DNA from: Oceanirhabdus sp. W0125-5
GTDB lineage: Bacteria; Bacillota; Clostridia; Clostridiales; Clostridiaceae
Assembly: GCF_027938815.1 (NCBI RefSeq)
Contig: NZ_CP115913.1
Span: 3,072,001-3,136,000 of the forward strand
Reading direction: 5' to 3'
Length of the DNA: 64,000 nucleotides
The notes under the pieces are model-generated. The model saw only the letters and a program-made list of their open reading frames with translations. It was not told where the DNA came from and made no database searches. Shown here in pieces: positions 7,819-17,377 of the stretch (position 1 is the stretch's first letter; each line of letters starts with the position of its first letter). Both the position numbers and the translations under genes were made by a program.

Positions 7819-10230
7819 ATGGCTAAGAGAAAAACAACAAAAACCAAAAGAAAAGAAACAAGACAACCAACAAAAAAAGCAAAAGGAAAAGGGGAAATTA
7901 ATAAAAATAATGATACTATAGGGATAGTACTTATAACAATCGGAATAATAATGTTACTAAGCATATTATCAAATTATGTAGGAGGTCTATCCATGGGGAG
8001 CTTCGGAGAAAGCTCTTTTAAAATCATGACAAGCCTCTTTGGGATAGGATCATTTATTGTGCCGATTTTAGTTATGGCAGTTGGATATATGTACATAATT
8101 TCTAAAAATAAAGTTAAATACTCAAGAAAATTTTTTGGTATAATCTTGATTGTAATTAATATTATGATACTTTTAAATATTTTTAAATATGATACTTTTT
8201 ATAATCCTGCTGATATGAAAACTGCTATTGAAAAAATATATGATAGTGGAACTGCTTTTCATGGAGGTATAATTTCATTTATTATAACAGTTCCACTTTG
8301 TACAATATTCGGTAAAACCGGCGGTATTCTTATAGTGTTTGCGGGATTTTTAATTGGAGGCATATTTGCTACAGAGATGGAAATGCACCAGTTGTTTTCT
8401 GCAATAACATCCTATATTTCTTCACGTAAAGCCGAAAGAGCTAAACGAGTTGAAGAAGTACATGAAGAAAATAATATTTCAGAAGTAGAAAAAAAATCAT
8501 ATGAAAAAGAGTACAGCTCAAATAATGATAACAGAATTAAAATAATAGATTTTGTTAAATCAAATACATTAGATGAAACTGCTGTTACTGAAAATCATAA
8601 TAAAAACGAGGATGTTGTTTCTAGAGAAATGAATGTTGAAAGTGAAGAGAATATTCCAGTTATTAAAGACTCGATGGATCATAAAGAAGTTAGAATGAAA
8701 TCTAATCAAAAAGAAAAAGAAATTAAGGAGCAAGATATAGAGAGTATAGAAGAATATGTAAAAGAAGAAATAATTACAAATTCAATAATCCGTGACTCAG
8801 AAAAAAAAGAGTATGTTTTTCCTGGTATTGATTTCTTAAATGAAAATAAAGAAGGGCAACAAAGTAAAAGTGATAAAAGAGAACTTTTACAAGATGCAAA
8901 TAAACTAGCAAGTACATTGAAAAGCTTTGGGGTTAAAGCTAAGGTTGTACAAGTAACAAAAGGCCCATCAGTAACTCGTTTCGAAATACAACCAGAGGTG
9001 GGGGTTAAAGTATCTAAGATAGTTAATTTATCAGATGACATAGCACTTAATTTAGCAGCACCATCAATAAGAATAGAAGCACCAATTCCAGGAAAAGCTG
9101 CTGTTGGTATTGAAGTTCCAAATAGAAAGTTGTTACCTGTATTGTTTAGAGAGATAATTGAGAGTTCTGTATTCCAAGAAGATAAAGGTAATCTTATTAT
9201 TGGATTAGGAAAAGATATTGCAGGGAAATGTATAACAACCGATGTTGCTAAAATGCCACACGTACTTGTTGCTGGAGCAACTGGGTCAGGAAAATCAGTA
9301 TGTATAAACTCATTGATAATAAGTTTGCTTTATAAATATACTCCAGAAGAGGTTAAGTTATTAATGATTGATCCTAAGGTTGTAGAGTTAAATGTTTACA
9401 ACGGTATACCACATCTATTAATACCAGTTGTTACTGATTCAAGAAAAGCTGCTGGAGCATTAAGTTGGGCTGTAGGTGAAATGGAGAGAAGATATCAAGC
9501 ATTTGCAGATAATGGGGTTAAGAATATTGAGGGATATAATGAACTTTACTCTAAAGGTATAATTGAAGAAAAAATGCCGTTCATTGTAATAATAATTGAT
9601 GAGTTAGCAGATTTAATGATGGTTGCTCCAAAGGATGTAGAGGGTTATATTGCAAGATTAGCTCAAAAGGCTAGAGCATCAGGAATGCATCTTGTAATAG
9701 CTACTCAAAGACCATCTGTAGATGTTATTACTGGTATGATTAAAGCGAATATTCCATCTAGAATAGCTTTTGCAGTGTCAAGTCAGGTTGACTCAAGAAC
9801 AATTATTGATTCATCTGGTGCTGAAAAGTTATTAGGTAAGGGGGATATGTTATTCCTTCCAATTGGCGCTTCAAAGCCAACAAGAATTCAAGGGGCATTC
9901 ATATCTGAGAGTGAAGTTGAAGAAGTAGTGAACTTTATTAAAGTAGATCAATGCGAAAATGAATACAAAGAGGATATTATTGAAGCCATTGATAATAATA
10001 CTAAATATGAAGGTGAGGAAAAAACTGATGTAGATCCCCTTTTAAATGAAGCTATTGAATTTGTTATTAAGCAGCAAAAGGCATCAACTTCGATGTTACA
10101 AAGAAAGTTCAAGGTGGGTTATAATAGAGCAGCAAGAATTATAGATGAGATGGAAGAACGCGGAGTTATATCAGGTCCAAATGGAAGCAAGCCAAGACAA
10201 ATTCTAATGGGGTCTGAAGACATAGATTAA
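7819..10230 (+). CDS. ftsK: DNA translocase FtsK/SpoIIIE
   Basis: This is a septal DNA pump that clears chromosomes from the closing division or sporulation septum. The 803-aa protein has a basic N-terminus, four predicted membrane segments (about 30-180), a charged linker (about 200-350) and the FtsK motor with Walker A GATGSGKSV (about 490) and Walker B FIVIIIDELADLMM. The C-terminal winged-helix gamma domain (VGYNRAARIIDEMEERGVI) would read KOPS/SRS sequences. GGAGGTG (7807-7813) favours ATG 7819 over ATG 7816. It follows tepA as in Bacillus. Whether it serves division, sporulation or both cannot be told from sequence. Confidence 0.95.
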   Translation: MAKRKTTKTKRKETRQPTKKAKGKGEINKNNDTIGIVLITIGIIMLLSILSNYVGGLSMGSFGESSFKIMTSLFGIGSFIVPILVMAVGYMYIISKNKVKYSRKFFGIILIVINIMILLNIFKYDTFYNPADMKTAIEKIYDSGTAFHGGIISFIITVPLCTIFGKTGGILIVFAGFLIGGIFATEMEMHQLFSAITSYISSRKAERAKRVEEVHEENNISEVEKKSYEKEYSSNNDNRIKIIDFVKSNTLDETAVTENHNKNEDVVSREMNVESEENIPVIKDSMDHKEVRMKSNQKEKEIKEQDIESIEEYVKEEIITNSIIRDSEKKEYVFPGIDFLNENKEGQQSKSDKRELLQDANKLASTLKSFGVKAKVVQVTKGPSVTRFEIQPEVGVKVSKIVNLSDDIALNLAAPSIRIEAPIPGKAAVGIEVPNRKLLPVLFREIIESSVFQEDKGNLIIGLGKDIAGKCITTDVAKMPHVLVAGATGSGKSVCINSLIISLLYKYTPEEVKLLMIDPKVVELNVYNGIPHLLIPVVTDSRKAAGALSWAVGEMERRYQAFADNGVKNIEGYNELYSKGIIEEKMPFIVIIIDELADLMMVAPKDVEGYIARLAQKARASGMHLVIATQRPSVDVITGMIKANIPSRIAFAVSSQVDSRTIIDSSGAEKLLGKGDMLFLPIGASKPTRIQGAFISESEVEEVVNFIKVDQCENEYKEDIIEAIDNNTKYEGEEKTDVDPLLNEAIEFVIKQQKASTSMLQRKFKVGYNRAARIIDEMEERGVISGPNGSKPRQILMGSEDID

Positions 10231-10309
10231 AATGCTTTTGTGAAAATATATGAATTTTATGTTATAATATAGATTGTTTGATTTAATTACAAAGTTAACG
10301 GAGGAAGAA

Positions 10310-11644
10310 ATGAAAGATATAAAAGTTGGTTTAATAAATTTAGGTTGCGATAAAAACAGGATTGATTCAGAGATTATGTTGGGTAGAATAAGCAAGGAAC
10401 TTGTTCTTACAAATAATATAGAGGAAGCTCATGTTCTTATAATAAATACATGTGGGTTCATTGAGGCCTCAAAACAAGAATCTATAAATACTATTTTAGA
10501 AATGGCTAATTACAAAGAAGGAAATTGTAAGGTTTTAATTGCTACAGGATGTTTAACACAAAGATATGGAGATGAATTATTAGAATTAATGCCAGAACTA
10601 GATGCGATTCTAGGGGTTAATGACTATGATAAGATTCTTGAGGTTATTGAAAAAGCATATACAACTGATGAAAAGATAGTTTTATGCAGTACAGAAGCTG
10701 AAGATGTAAATGAAGGAGATAGGATAATTACCACAGGTGCTCATTCTGCATATCTTAGAATTGCAGAAGGGTGTGATAACAAGTGTGCATATTGTGCTAT
10801 TCCTGCAATTAGAGGTAAGTATAGAAGTAGAACTAAAGAGAGTATAATTGACGAAGCTAAGAGTTTAGCAAAGCAGGGTGTAAAAGAAGTTATTCTTGTA
10901 GCTCAAGATACTACTTGTTATGGAAAAGATATTTACGGCAAGAAAGTATTACATGAGCTTGTAAGGGAGATTAGTTCAATAGATGGTATTGAGTGGATTA
11001 GAATACTATATTGTTATGCCGAAGAAATAACTGATGAGCTAATCAAAGAAATTAAAGAGAATGATAAGGTATGTAAATACTTAGATATACCTATGCAGCA
11101 TATTAGTGATAATATTCTAAAGAAAATGAGAAGAAGAGGTAGAAGAACTCAAATTGAAAGTAATATAAGAAAGCTTAGAAAAGAGATTCCAAATATTATT
11201 CTAAGAACAACATTTATAGTTGGATTCCCTGGTGAAACAGATGAAGATTTTACAGAATTATATGAGTTCATTAAAGATGTAAAATTTGATAGAGTGGGTG
11301 TATTTAAATACTCAAAAGAAGAAGGCACAGAAGCATATAATATGGAAGATCAAATTGAAGAAGATATTAAAATTGAAAGAGAAGAAAAGTTAATGCTTCT
11401 TCAACAGGAAATCTCATATGATAAGAATCAATCGTTGATTGGAGAAACATTTAAGGTAATAGTTGATAACTTTGATGGAGAAGTGTATGTAGGTAGAAAC
11501 TTTGGAATGGCACCAGAAGTAGATGGAGACGTTATTATAAGCTGTGAAGAAGAATTGACTCTTGGAAGTTTTATAAACGTTAAAATCACTGGTGCCATGG
11601 AATATGATCTAGTTGGGGTGATTGTTAATGAATCTTGCGAATAA
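10310..11644 (+). CDS. rimO: Ribosomal protein S12 methylthiotransferase
   Basis: RimO is a radical-SAM enzyme that methylthiolates an aspartate of ribosomal protein S12. The 444-aa protein has the N-terminal UPF0004 domain (INLGCDKNRIDSEIMLG), radical-SAM cysteines in EGCDNKCAYCAIP, and a C-terminal TRAM domain. LGCDKN and IRGKYRSR favour RimO over MiaB. ATG 10310 is chosen because CGGAGGA lies just upstream; an in-frame codon at 10274 lacks a ribosome binding site. A possible promoter is TGTTATAAT (10260-10268) with TTGTGA at 10238. The end overlaps pgsA by 17 nt. Confidence 0.93.
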   Translation: MKDIKVGLINLGCDKNRIDSEIMLGRISKELVLTNNIEEAHVLIINTCGFIEASKQESINTILEMANYKEGNCKVLIATGCLTQRYGDELLELMPELDAILGVNDYDKILEVIEKAYTTDEKIVLCSTEAEDVNEGDRIITTGAHSAYLRIAEGCDNKCAYCAIPAIRGKYRSRTKESIIDEAKSLAKQGVKEVILVAQDTTCYGKDIYGKKVLHELVREISSIDGIEWIRILYCYAEEITDELIKEIKENDKVCKYLDIPMQHISDNILKKMRRRGRRTQIESNIRKLRKEIPNIILRTTFIVGFPGETDEDFTELYEFIKDVKFDRVGVFKYSKEEGTEAYNMEDQIEEDIKIEREEKLMLLQQEISYDKNQSLIGETFKVIVDNFDGEVYVGRNFGMAPEVDGDVIISCEEELTLGSFINVKITGAMEYDLVGVIVNESCE

Positions 11645-12170
11645 GCTTACGGTTTTAAGAATAATAATGGTACCAATATTTTTAGTTTTTATTTCAATTG
11701 AAACTATTCCTTACGGAGTAGAGATTGCTACAGGGATATTCATTCTAGCAGCACTAACTGATAAATTAGATGGTTATATAGCAAGATCAAGGAATATGAT
11801 AACTGATTTTGGAAAATTCATGGATCCTCTTGCAGATAAATTATTAGTTACAGCTGCTTTAGTAGCACTGACTTATATGAGAATTATACCAGCATGGATA
11901 GTTGTAGTGATTATTTCAAGAGAATTTGCGGTATCAGGTTTAAGAACTTTAGCGGCTAATAAAGGGGTTGTAATAGCTGCAAGTTGGTGGGGGAAAATTA
12001 AAACAGTAATACAATTTTGTGCAATAATTTTAGCTTTGATTAACATTGTAATGGAGAGTACTGTTCTTGCAAGTATAACATCTGTTGCTATTTATGCTGC
12101 AGCAATCATTACACTAATATCAGGTTGGGATTATTTTGCTAAGAACAGCGAGGTTATCGCTAGTAAATAA
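11628..12170 (+). CDS. pgsA: CDP-diacylglycerol-glycerol-3-phosphate 3-phosphatidyltransferase
   Basis: This membrane enzyme makes phosphatidylglycerol phosphate, the precursor of phosphatidylglycerol and cardiolipin. The 180-aa protein has the CDP-alcohol phosphotransferase signature in TDKLDGYIARSRNMITDFG and FMDPLADK, and several hydrophobic helices. ATG 11628 lies inside the end of rimO (17-nt overlap), with GGGGTG upstream at 11615-11620, so it is translationally coupled to rimO. In many Firmicutes cinA lies between pgsA and recA; here that interval holds only non-coding repeat DNA. Confidence 0.92.
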   Translation: MNLANKLTVLRIIMVPIFLVFISIETIPYGVEIATGIFILAALTDKLDGYIARSRNMITDFGKFMDPLADKLLVTAALVALTYMRIIPAWIVVVIISREFAVSGLRTLAANKGVVIAASWWGKIKTVIQFCAIILALINIVMESTVLASITSVAIYAAAIITLISGWDYFAKNSEVIASK

Positions 12171-12240
12171 TGAACTGATAGTAGAGAACTATGATTCTAT
12201 TGCGCCATAGAAAAACACTGCGACATAAAACATAACTGAA

Positions 12241-12480
12241 CAGTTGAAAATGGAAAGTGGAAAACGATGGAGGTTTTGCTCCGCAAAACTACATTTTATT
12301 GTTATTTAGAACAAGAGGTGTTTACTCATTTTATCTTTAGATAAAATATTGTAATTTAGAATACAAGGTTTCATTTAGATGAAACGAGTAAGCTATTCTT
12401 GTCCGAAGAGCAATATGATTAAAATTTCTCGAAGAGAAATATCCTACGTTTTCAACTTTCAATTTTCCACTTTCAACTTG
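12241..12480. repeat. MITE-like modular hairpin repeat, copy 1
   Basis: The ends are imperfect inverted repeats: left arm AGTTGAAAATGGAAAGTGG with a following AAAACG (12242-12266), and right arm 12447-12480, whose reverse complement begins AAGTTGAAAGTGGAAAATTG and ends GAAAACG. Between them lie four small hairpins: GTTTTGC/GCAAAAC (12273-12289), ATTTTATCT/AGATAAAAT (12328-12347), GTTTCAT/ATGAAAC (12368-12385), and ATTTCTC/GAGAAAT with a GAA loop near 12424-12440. The right arm plus its adjacent hairpin recurs, inverted, at 21012-21066. No coding capacity is seen. Confidence 0.6.
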
Positions 12481-12574
12481 AGTTTTTAAAGCACAATAGT
12501 TTCGTATTATGTATAAAGAAACTAAAATAAATAAAGTAGGTATAAAACAACAGAAACGGTCAATATTTAAAGAT

Positions 12575-12610
12575 AGCTCCTAAATTTTAGGAGCTTTAGA
12601 TTTTATTGGT
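12575..12610 (+). terminator. Intrinsic terminator upstream of recA
   Basis: AGCTCCTAA (12575-12583) and TTAGGAGCT (12587-12595) form a 9-bp stem with an ATT loop and a T-rich tail. It isolates recA from upstream transcription. Confidence 0.7.
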
Positions 12611-12636
12611 TAGTGGGAACTTTTGTTATAAACTTG

Positions 12637-12665
12637 TTGACTAATAAAAATTAATAAGGTATAAT
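12637..12665 (+). promoter_or_regulatory. Sigma-A promoter of recA
   Basis: TTGACT (12637-12642) and TATAAT (12660-12665) have 17-bp spacing. A LexA box lies 9 bp downstream. Confidence 0.85.
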
Positions 12666-12673
12666 TGTTTATA

Positions 12674-12685
12674 GAACGAGTGTTC
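12674..12685. promoter_or_regulatory. LexA operator (SOS box)
   Basis: GAACGAGTGTTC matches the Firmicute LexA core GAAC-N4-GTTC exactly and is positioned to block the recA promoter. This predicts that recA is induced by DNA damage. Confidence 0.88.
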
Positions 12686-12718
12686 GATGTAATGGAGGTG
12701 AACCCATAGGGGATTATT

Positions 12719-13762
12719 ATGAATAGTGAGAAATTAAAAGCAATAGAATCAGCGATGGGACAGATAGAGAAGCAGTTTGGTAAAGGCTCAATAATGAAAC
12801 TAGGGGAGAAAAAGGCTGTAAATATAGGCGCAATCTCAACTGGAAGTTTAAGTTTAGATATAGCATTAGGTGTAGGTGGAGTTCCAAAAGGAAGAATAAT
12901 TGAAATTTATGGACCAGAAAGTTCTGGTAAAACAACAGTTGCATTACATATAATTGCAGAAGCTCAAAAAACAGGTGGAGCTGTAGCATTTGTAGATGCA
13001 GAACATGCACTTGATCCAATTTACGCAGGTAACTTAGGTGTTGATGTAGATAATCTGATAGTATCTCAACCAGATACTGGAGAACAAGCACTTGAAATTA
13101 CAGAAGCTCTTGTAAGAAGTGGAGCTATTGATGTAATCGTAGTTGACTCAGTTGCAGCTTTAGTACCTAAAGCTGAGATTGAAGGGGAAATGGGAGCTTC
13201 TCATGTTGGATTGCAAGCGAGACTTATGTCACAAGCTCTTAGAAAGTTAGCGGGAAGTATTAGTAAATCTAACACAGTAGCGATATTTATTAACCAGCTT
13301 AGAGAAAAAGTTGGAGTAATGTTTGGAAATCCTGAAACAACTCCAGGAGGAAGAGCATTAAAGTTCTATTCATCTGTTAGATTAGATGTAAGAAGAAGTG
13401 ACACAATAAAACAAGGTGATGAATTTAAAGGTAACAGAACAAAAGTTAAGATTATAAAGAATAAAGTAGCACCACCTTTTAAAACAGCAGAATTTGATAT
13501 TATGTATGGTCAAGGAATTTCCAAAGAAGGAAATTTAGTAGATGTAGGTGTTAAAGAAGAAATCATTCAAAAGAGTGGAGCTTGGTTTGCATATGGAGAT
13601 ATCAGATTGGGTCAAGGAAGAGAAAATGCTAAAAATTTCTTAGCTGAAAATATTGATATTGCTATGGAAATTGAAAGTAGAATTAGAGCAAAATATAATC
13701 TACCAGTTTCTGATGTTAATGCAGACAACAGTGAAGATAAAAAAGAAAAAAAAGCTAAATAA
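12719..13762 (+). CDS. recA: Recombinase RecA
   Basis: RecA forms filaments on single-stranded DNA, drives strand exchange and triggers LexA self-cleavage. The 347-aa protein is full length, with Walker [10 protein letters not shown] (about 66-74), the loop region [25 protein letters not shown], and a lysine-rich acidic tail typical of Clostridium RecA. ATG 12719 follows an AGGGGAT ribosome binding site. The gene stands alone between its own SOS-controlled promoter and a terminator. Confidence 0.98.
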   Translation: MNSEKLKAIESAMGQIEKQFGKGSIMKLGEKKAVNIGAISTGSLSLDIALGVGGVPKGRIIEIYGPESSGKTTVALHIIAEAQKTGGAVAFVDAEHALDPIYAGNLGVDVDNLIVSQPDTGEQALEITEALVRSGAIDVIVVDSVAALVPKAEIEGEMGASHVGLQARLMSQALRKLAGSISKSNTVAIFINQLREKVGVMFGNPETTPGGRALKFYSSVRLDVRRSDTIKQGDEFKGNRTKVKIIKNKVAPPFKTAEFDIMYGQGISKEGNLVDVGVKEEIIQKSGAWFAYGDIRLGQGRENAKNFLAENIDIAMEIESRIRAKYNLPVSDVNADNSEDKKEKKAK

Positions 13763-13769
13763 TAAGTCG

Positions 13770-13800
13770 CAGTAGGTTACATTTACCTACTGCTATTATT
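13770..13800 (+). terminator. Intrinsic terminator of recA
   Basis: CAGTAGGT (13770-13777) and ACCTACTG (13785-13792) form a perfect stem with a 7-nt loop, followed by CTATTATTTTT. Confidence 0.8.
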
Positions 13801-13882
13801 TTTATGAAAATTAATATGATATATATTTTTAAGGTTTAACATGATAATGTCAAATTTTCACTTTTATAAATATTGACATCAC

Positions 13883-13911
13883 TTGACATAAAAGAGAAAG
13901 TAATATAAAAT
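13883..13911 (+). promoter_or_regulatory. Promoter of rny
   Basis: TTGACA (13883-13888) and TAAAAT (13906-13911) are 17 bp apart. A second TTGACA lies 10 bp upstream (13873-13878), giving a direct repeat of the -35 box. Confidence 0.65.
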
Positions 13912-14005
13912 AAGTACAAATGCATAATAAAAAAAAGTTGCCAATTTTTAAAACACCTTTTAACTTAAAAATATATTGACATTAATATTCAGGGAGGTGT
14001 TTATT

Positions 14006-15556
14006 ATGCCATATGCAATACCAGCAATAATAGTTCTACTTCTATTAATCGCTATTTTCATTGGTTTTAGAAGCTTCATATATTATCAGAAGAATAAATC
14101 AATTGCTAATATAGCAAAGTCTGAAGAGAAAGCTAAAGAAATCGTAGAGAATGCAAAAAAAGAGGCGGAATCTCAAAAAAAGGAAGCAATAATTGAAGCA
14201 AAAGAAGAGGTTCACAAACTTAGAAATGACTTAGAAAAAGAGTCGAGAGAGAGAAGGAATGAACTTCAGAGACTTGAAAGAAGAGTAATTCAAAGAGAAG
14301 AAGTATTAGACAAAAAAAGTGATTCTCTTGAAAAGAAAGAAGAATCTCTTACTAAAAAGAGTGAAAATCTTACTAATCTTGAAAAAGAAGTGGGAGTTCT
14401 TGTTGACAAACAAAGAGAGGAACTTGAAAGAATATCAGGTTTAACTAGTGAAGAAGCAAAAGACGTTCTTCTAAGTGAGATAGAAAAAGAAGTTAAACAT
14501 GATGCTGCTATGATGATTAAAGATGTTGAAAGTAAAGCTAAAGAAGAAGCTGATAAAAAGGCTAGAGAAATTATTACCTGTGCTATACAAAGATGTGCAG
14601 CTGACCATGTAGCTGAATCAACTGTAAACGTGGTTGCGCTTCCTAATGATGAAATGAAGGGTAGAATCATAGGAAGAGAAGGAAGAAACATTAGAACATT
14701 AGAAACACTAACAGGAATTGACTTGATTATTGATGATACTCCAGAAGCTGTTATAATTTCTGGTTTTGATCCAATAAGAAGGGAAGTTGCTAAAATAGCT
14801 CTTGAAAAATTGATAGCTGATGGAAGAATTCATCCAGCTAGAATTGAAGAGATGGTAGAAAAAGCACAAAAAGAAATTGAATTAGCCATTAAAGAAGAAG
14901 GCGAACAGGCCACTTTTGAAACAGGCGTTCATGGATTACATTTAGAATTAGTAAAATTATTAGGAAGATTAAAATTCAGAACTAGTTATGGGCAGAATGT
15001 ATTAAAACATTCTATTGAAGTAGCTTATCTAGCTTCAATCATGGCATCTGAATTAGGGATCGATCCAACTATTGCAAAGAGAGCTGGATTACTTCATGAT
15101 ATCGGTAAAGCAGTAGATCACGAAATGGAAGGACCACATGCATTGTTAGGAGCAGAGATTGCTAAGAAATTTAAGGAATCACCTGCTGTAGTAAATGCTA
15201 TTGGAGCTCACCATGGTGATTTAGAGCAAACTTCTATAGAAGCAGTACTAGTTCAAGCGGCTGATGCTATTTCAGCAGCAAGACCAGGTGCAAGAAGAGA
15301 GACTTTAGAAGCTTATATCAAGCGTTTAGAGAAACTTGAAGAAATAGCAAATTCATTTGAAGGTGTTGATAAATCATTTGCTATTCAAGCGGGAAGAGAA
15401 GTTAGAATAATGGTTAAGCCAGATGAAGTTGATGATTTAGGATCTGTTGAAATGGCTAGAAGCATTATTAAGAGAATTGAAGATGAGATTGAATATCCAG
15501 GACAAATAAAAGTTAATGTAATTAGAGAAACAAGAGCAGTTGAATATGCGAAATAA
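14006..15556 (+). CDS. rny: Ribonuclease Y
   Basis: RNase Y is the membrane-anchored endoribonuclease that starts decay of many mRNAs in Firmicutes. The 516-aa protein has one N-terminal membrane helix (about 3-22), a long charged coiled coil (about 30-200), a KH domain ([17 protein letters not shown]) and an HD domain whose metal site is in [13 protein letters not shown] and [15 protein letters not shown] 14006 is chosen because GGGAGGTG lies 6 nt upstream; an in-frame codon at 13976 has no ribosome binding site and would push the membrane helix inward. The recA-rny order is common in clostridia. Confidence 0.96.
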   Translation: MPYAIPAIIVLLLLIAIFIGFRSFIYYQKNKSIANIAKSEEKAKEIVENAKKEAESQKKEAIIEAKEEVHKLRNDLEKESRERRNELQRLERRVIQREEVLDKKSDSLEKKEESLTKKSENLTNLEKEVGVLVDKQREELERISGLTSEEAKDVLLSEIEKEVKHDAAMMIKDVESKAKEEADKKAREIITCAIQRCAADHVAESTVNVVALPNDEMKGRIIGREGRNIRTLETLTGIDLIIDDTPEAVIISGFDPIRREVAKIALEKLIADGRIHPARIEEMVEKAQKEIELAIKEEGEQATFETGVHGLHLELVKLLGRLKFRTSYGQNVLKHSIEVAYLASIMASELGIDPTIAKRAGLLHDIGKAVDHEMEGPHALLGAEIAKKFKESPAVVNAIGAHHGDLEQTSIEAVLVQAADAISAARPGARRETLEAYIKRLEKLEEIANSFEGVDKSFAIQAGREVRIMVKPDEVDDLGSVEMARSIIKRIEDEIEYPGQIKVNVIRETRAVEYAK

Positions 15557-15584
15557 TCCTCTTTTATAAGAGGATTTTTTTTAT
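15555..15584 (+). terminator. Intrinsic terminator of rny
   Basis: AATCCTCTT and AAGAGGATT (15555-15576) pair around TTAT and are followed by a long T run. Confidence 0.9.
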
Positions 15585-15683
15585 ACATAAAAGGATTATT
15601 GAGTTTAATAATTAAGTGATATTTTGTACTTGGTTTGTGATGTGATAAATAAATCTATAATATGGATTAAAAGTTCTTAAATA

Positions 15684-15722
15684 AAAAATATCAACAGAGC
15701 AAATGAGTCTGTTGATATTTTT
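15684..15722. terminator. Bidirectional terminator
   Basis: AAAAATATCAACAGA (15684-15698) and TCTGTTGATATTTTT (15708-15722) form a perfect 15-bp stem with A and T runs at the ends, so it can stop transcription from both sides. The small gene on - ends just beyond it. Confidence 0.85.
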
Positions 15723-15729
15723 CCATGTT

Positions 15730-15852
15730 TTAACCAAGATCTACAGGATCTGTGTAGAATTCCTCATCTTTTTTTGTTTTCTTCTTGTAATTAGGATTTT
15801 GAGCTTTGCTCTCATATTTTTTTACATCTTTTCTTTCTTTTTTCTTAGTCAT
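15730..15852 (-). CDS. Small basic protein of unknown function (40 aa)
   Basis: The 40-aa product starts MTKKKERKDVKKYESK and ends EEFYTDPVDLG; it is very lysine-rich with an acidic end. It is supported by an AAAGGAGA ribosome binding site placed well before ATG 15852 and by a strong terminator just after its stop. I do not recognise a family. It has no membrane segment or signal peptide. An in-frame extension to 15915 lacks a ribosome binding site and was not used. Confidence 0.55.
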   Translation of the reverse strand: MTKKKERKDVKKYESKAQNPNYKKKTKKDEEFYTDPVDLG

Positions 15853-16035
15853 AAAGTTCTCCTTTATTAGAATTGTTATAAAAATATTATTAGTGATTTT
15901 ACGTGTTTTATTCAAGTGTTTATGGAATCAAGTTGTAATATTCCTTTTTATAGGTGACTGAAAATAAAAAAAATAAAAATTATCTTTAAAAATGAAATTT
16001 ATCCATCATTTTGAAAGTAACTTTACAAGATTTTA

Positions 16036-16064
16036 TTTACAATGGATGAAGGAAGTGTTATAGT
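16036..16064 (+). promoter_or_regulatory. Sigma-A promoter of the aminotransferase gene
   Basis: TTTACA (16036-16041) and TATAGT (16059-16064) have 17-bp spacing. The transcript would start about 35 nt before ATG 16106. Confidence 0.75.
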
Positions 16065-16105
16065 AATATCATAAAAAGAAAAAACAAGTAAAAGGGGAAA
16101 TACAT

Positions 16106-17299
16106 ATGGAACTTTCAAGTAAAGCTAAAAAAATATCTCCATCATTAACATTAGCGATAACTGCTAAAGCAAAAGAGTTAAAGGCTAATGGAGTGGACGT
16201 AGTAAGTTTTGGAGCTGGAGAACCAGATTTTGATACACCTCAAAATATTCAAGAGGCTGGTATAAAAGCAATTAAAGAAGGATTAACAAGATATACTGCT
16301 GTTGCAGGTATAGTTGATTTGAAAAAAGCTATTACTGAAAAATTTCAAAAAGATAATGGTCTTAATTATAAGCAATCACAAATAATTGTTTCAACTGGAG
16401 CAAAGCAGAGTTTAGCAAACGCTTTCCAAGCTATTTTAAATCCTGGAGATGAAGTTATAATTCCTGCACCTTATTGGGTAAGTTATCCGGAGTTAATTAA
16501 ACTAGCAGATGGAGTACCTGTAATAGTTGAAACAAAAGAAGAAAATGAATTCAAGTATGATATTAATGAATTAAAAGCAGCAATAAATGATAAAACTAAA
16601 GCTATCCTTGTTAATAGTCCTAATAATCCAACTGGTACAGTTTATGGTAAAGAGGACCTTGAAAAGATTGCAGAACTAGCTAAAGAGCATGATTTAGTTA
16701 TTATTTCAGATGAAATATATGAAAAACTTTTATATGGAACAGAAAAACACATTAGTATTGCTAGTCTTAGTGAAGATGCATATAACAGAACAATAGTTAT
16801 TAATGGAGTATCAAAGGCTTATGCTATGACTGGTTGGAGAATTGGTTATGCTGCTGCAAGTGAAGAAATAACTAAGTTAATGACTAGTTTACAGAGTCAT
16901 ATGACATCTAATCCGAATTCTGTGGCACAATATGCTGCGTTAGAAGCATTAACTGGAGATCAGAGTGATGTGAATAATATGGTTAAGGCTTTTGAGAAGA
17001 GAAGAGATTTTATGGTGGAAACAGTAAATAAGATTGATAGTGTTTCTTGTATAAAACCAAAAGGTGCATTCTATGTTATGGTTAATATTAGTGAAACTTT
17101 TGGAAAAACATTTAATGGAAAAGTGATAAATACTTCAATGGAATTCGCTGAAGCAATACTTGAAGATGAAAAAGTAGCTGTTATTCCTGGAATAGCATTT
17201 GGTATGGAAGGATATATCAGATTATCATACGCAACTTCTATGGAACTTATAACTGAAGGTCTAAAAAGACTTGAAAACTTCATAAAAAAAATGCAATAA
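16106..17299 (+). CDS. PLP-dependent aspartate aminotransferase (class I)
   Basis: This 397-aa class I aminotransferase most resembles AspC/AspB enzymes of the Ib subgroup that interconvert aspartate and oxaloacetate. The N-terminus has the subgroup motif VVSFGAGEPDFDTP, and the PLP-binding lysine is in NGVSKAYAMTGWRIGYAA (about residue 235). Other signatures are NSPNNPTGTVY and IISDEIYEKLLYG. It is cytoplasmic and full length. It has its own promoter and terminator. Exact substrate preference among Asp, aromatic or prephenate aminotransferases cannot be settled here. Confidence 0.9.
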   Translation: MELSSKAKKISPSLTLAITAKAKELKANGVDVVSFGAGEPDFDTPQNIQEAGIKAIKEGLTRYTAVAGIVDLKKAITEKFQKDNGLNYKQSQIIVSTGAKQSLANAFQAILNPGDEVIIPAPYWVSYPELIKLADGVPVIVETKEENEFKYDINELKAAINDKTKAILVNSPNNPTGTVYGKEDLEKIAELAKEHDLVIISDEIYEKLLYGTEKHISIASLSEDAYNRTIVINGVSKAYAMTGWRIGYAAASEEITKLMTSLQSHMTSNPNSVAQYAALEALTGDQSDVNNMVKAFEKRRDFMVETVNKIDSVSCIKPKGAFYVMVNISETFGKTFNGKVINTSMEFAEAILEDEKVAVIPGIAFGMEGYIRLSYATSMELITEGLKRLENFIKKMQ

Positions 17300-17312
17300 T
17301 ATAAATATAAAG

Positions 17313-17346
17313 TAAACAACTTCAATAGAGGTTGTTTATTTTTTTA
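17313..17346 (+). terminator. Intrinsic terminator of the aminotransferase gene
   Basis: AAACAACTTC and GAGGTTGTTT pair over 10 bp with one G-U pair, followed by ATTTTTTTAAA. Confidence 0.85.
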
Positions 17347-17377
17347 AATTATAATGTGCCTAAAAGGAGATATTATT

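Larger units (their letters stand above)
12171..12636. other. Non-coding interval between pgsA and recA
   Basis: No plausible gene is seen on either strand. The interval holds a hairpin-rich repeat (12241-12480) and an intrinsic terminator (12575-12610). The recA promoter follows. Confidence 0.7.

Noticed and set aside
12717..13091. 124-aa open frame antisense to recA
   Set aside because: Leu/Gln-rich shadow of the recA coding frame with no ribosome binding site.
14290..14691. 133-aa Ser/Leu-rich open frame antisense to rny
   Set aside because: Mirror of the coiled-coil coding region of RNase Y; no ribosome binding site.
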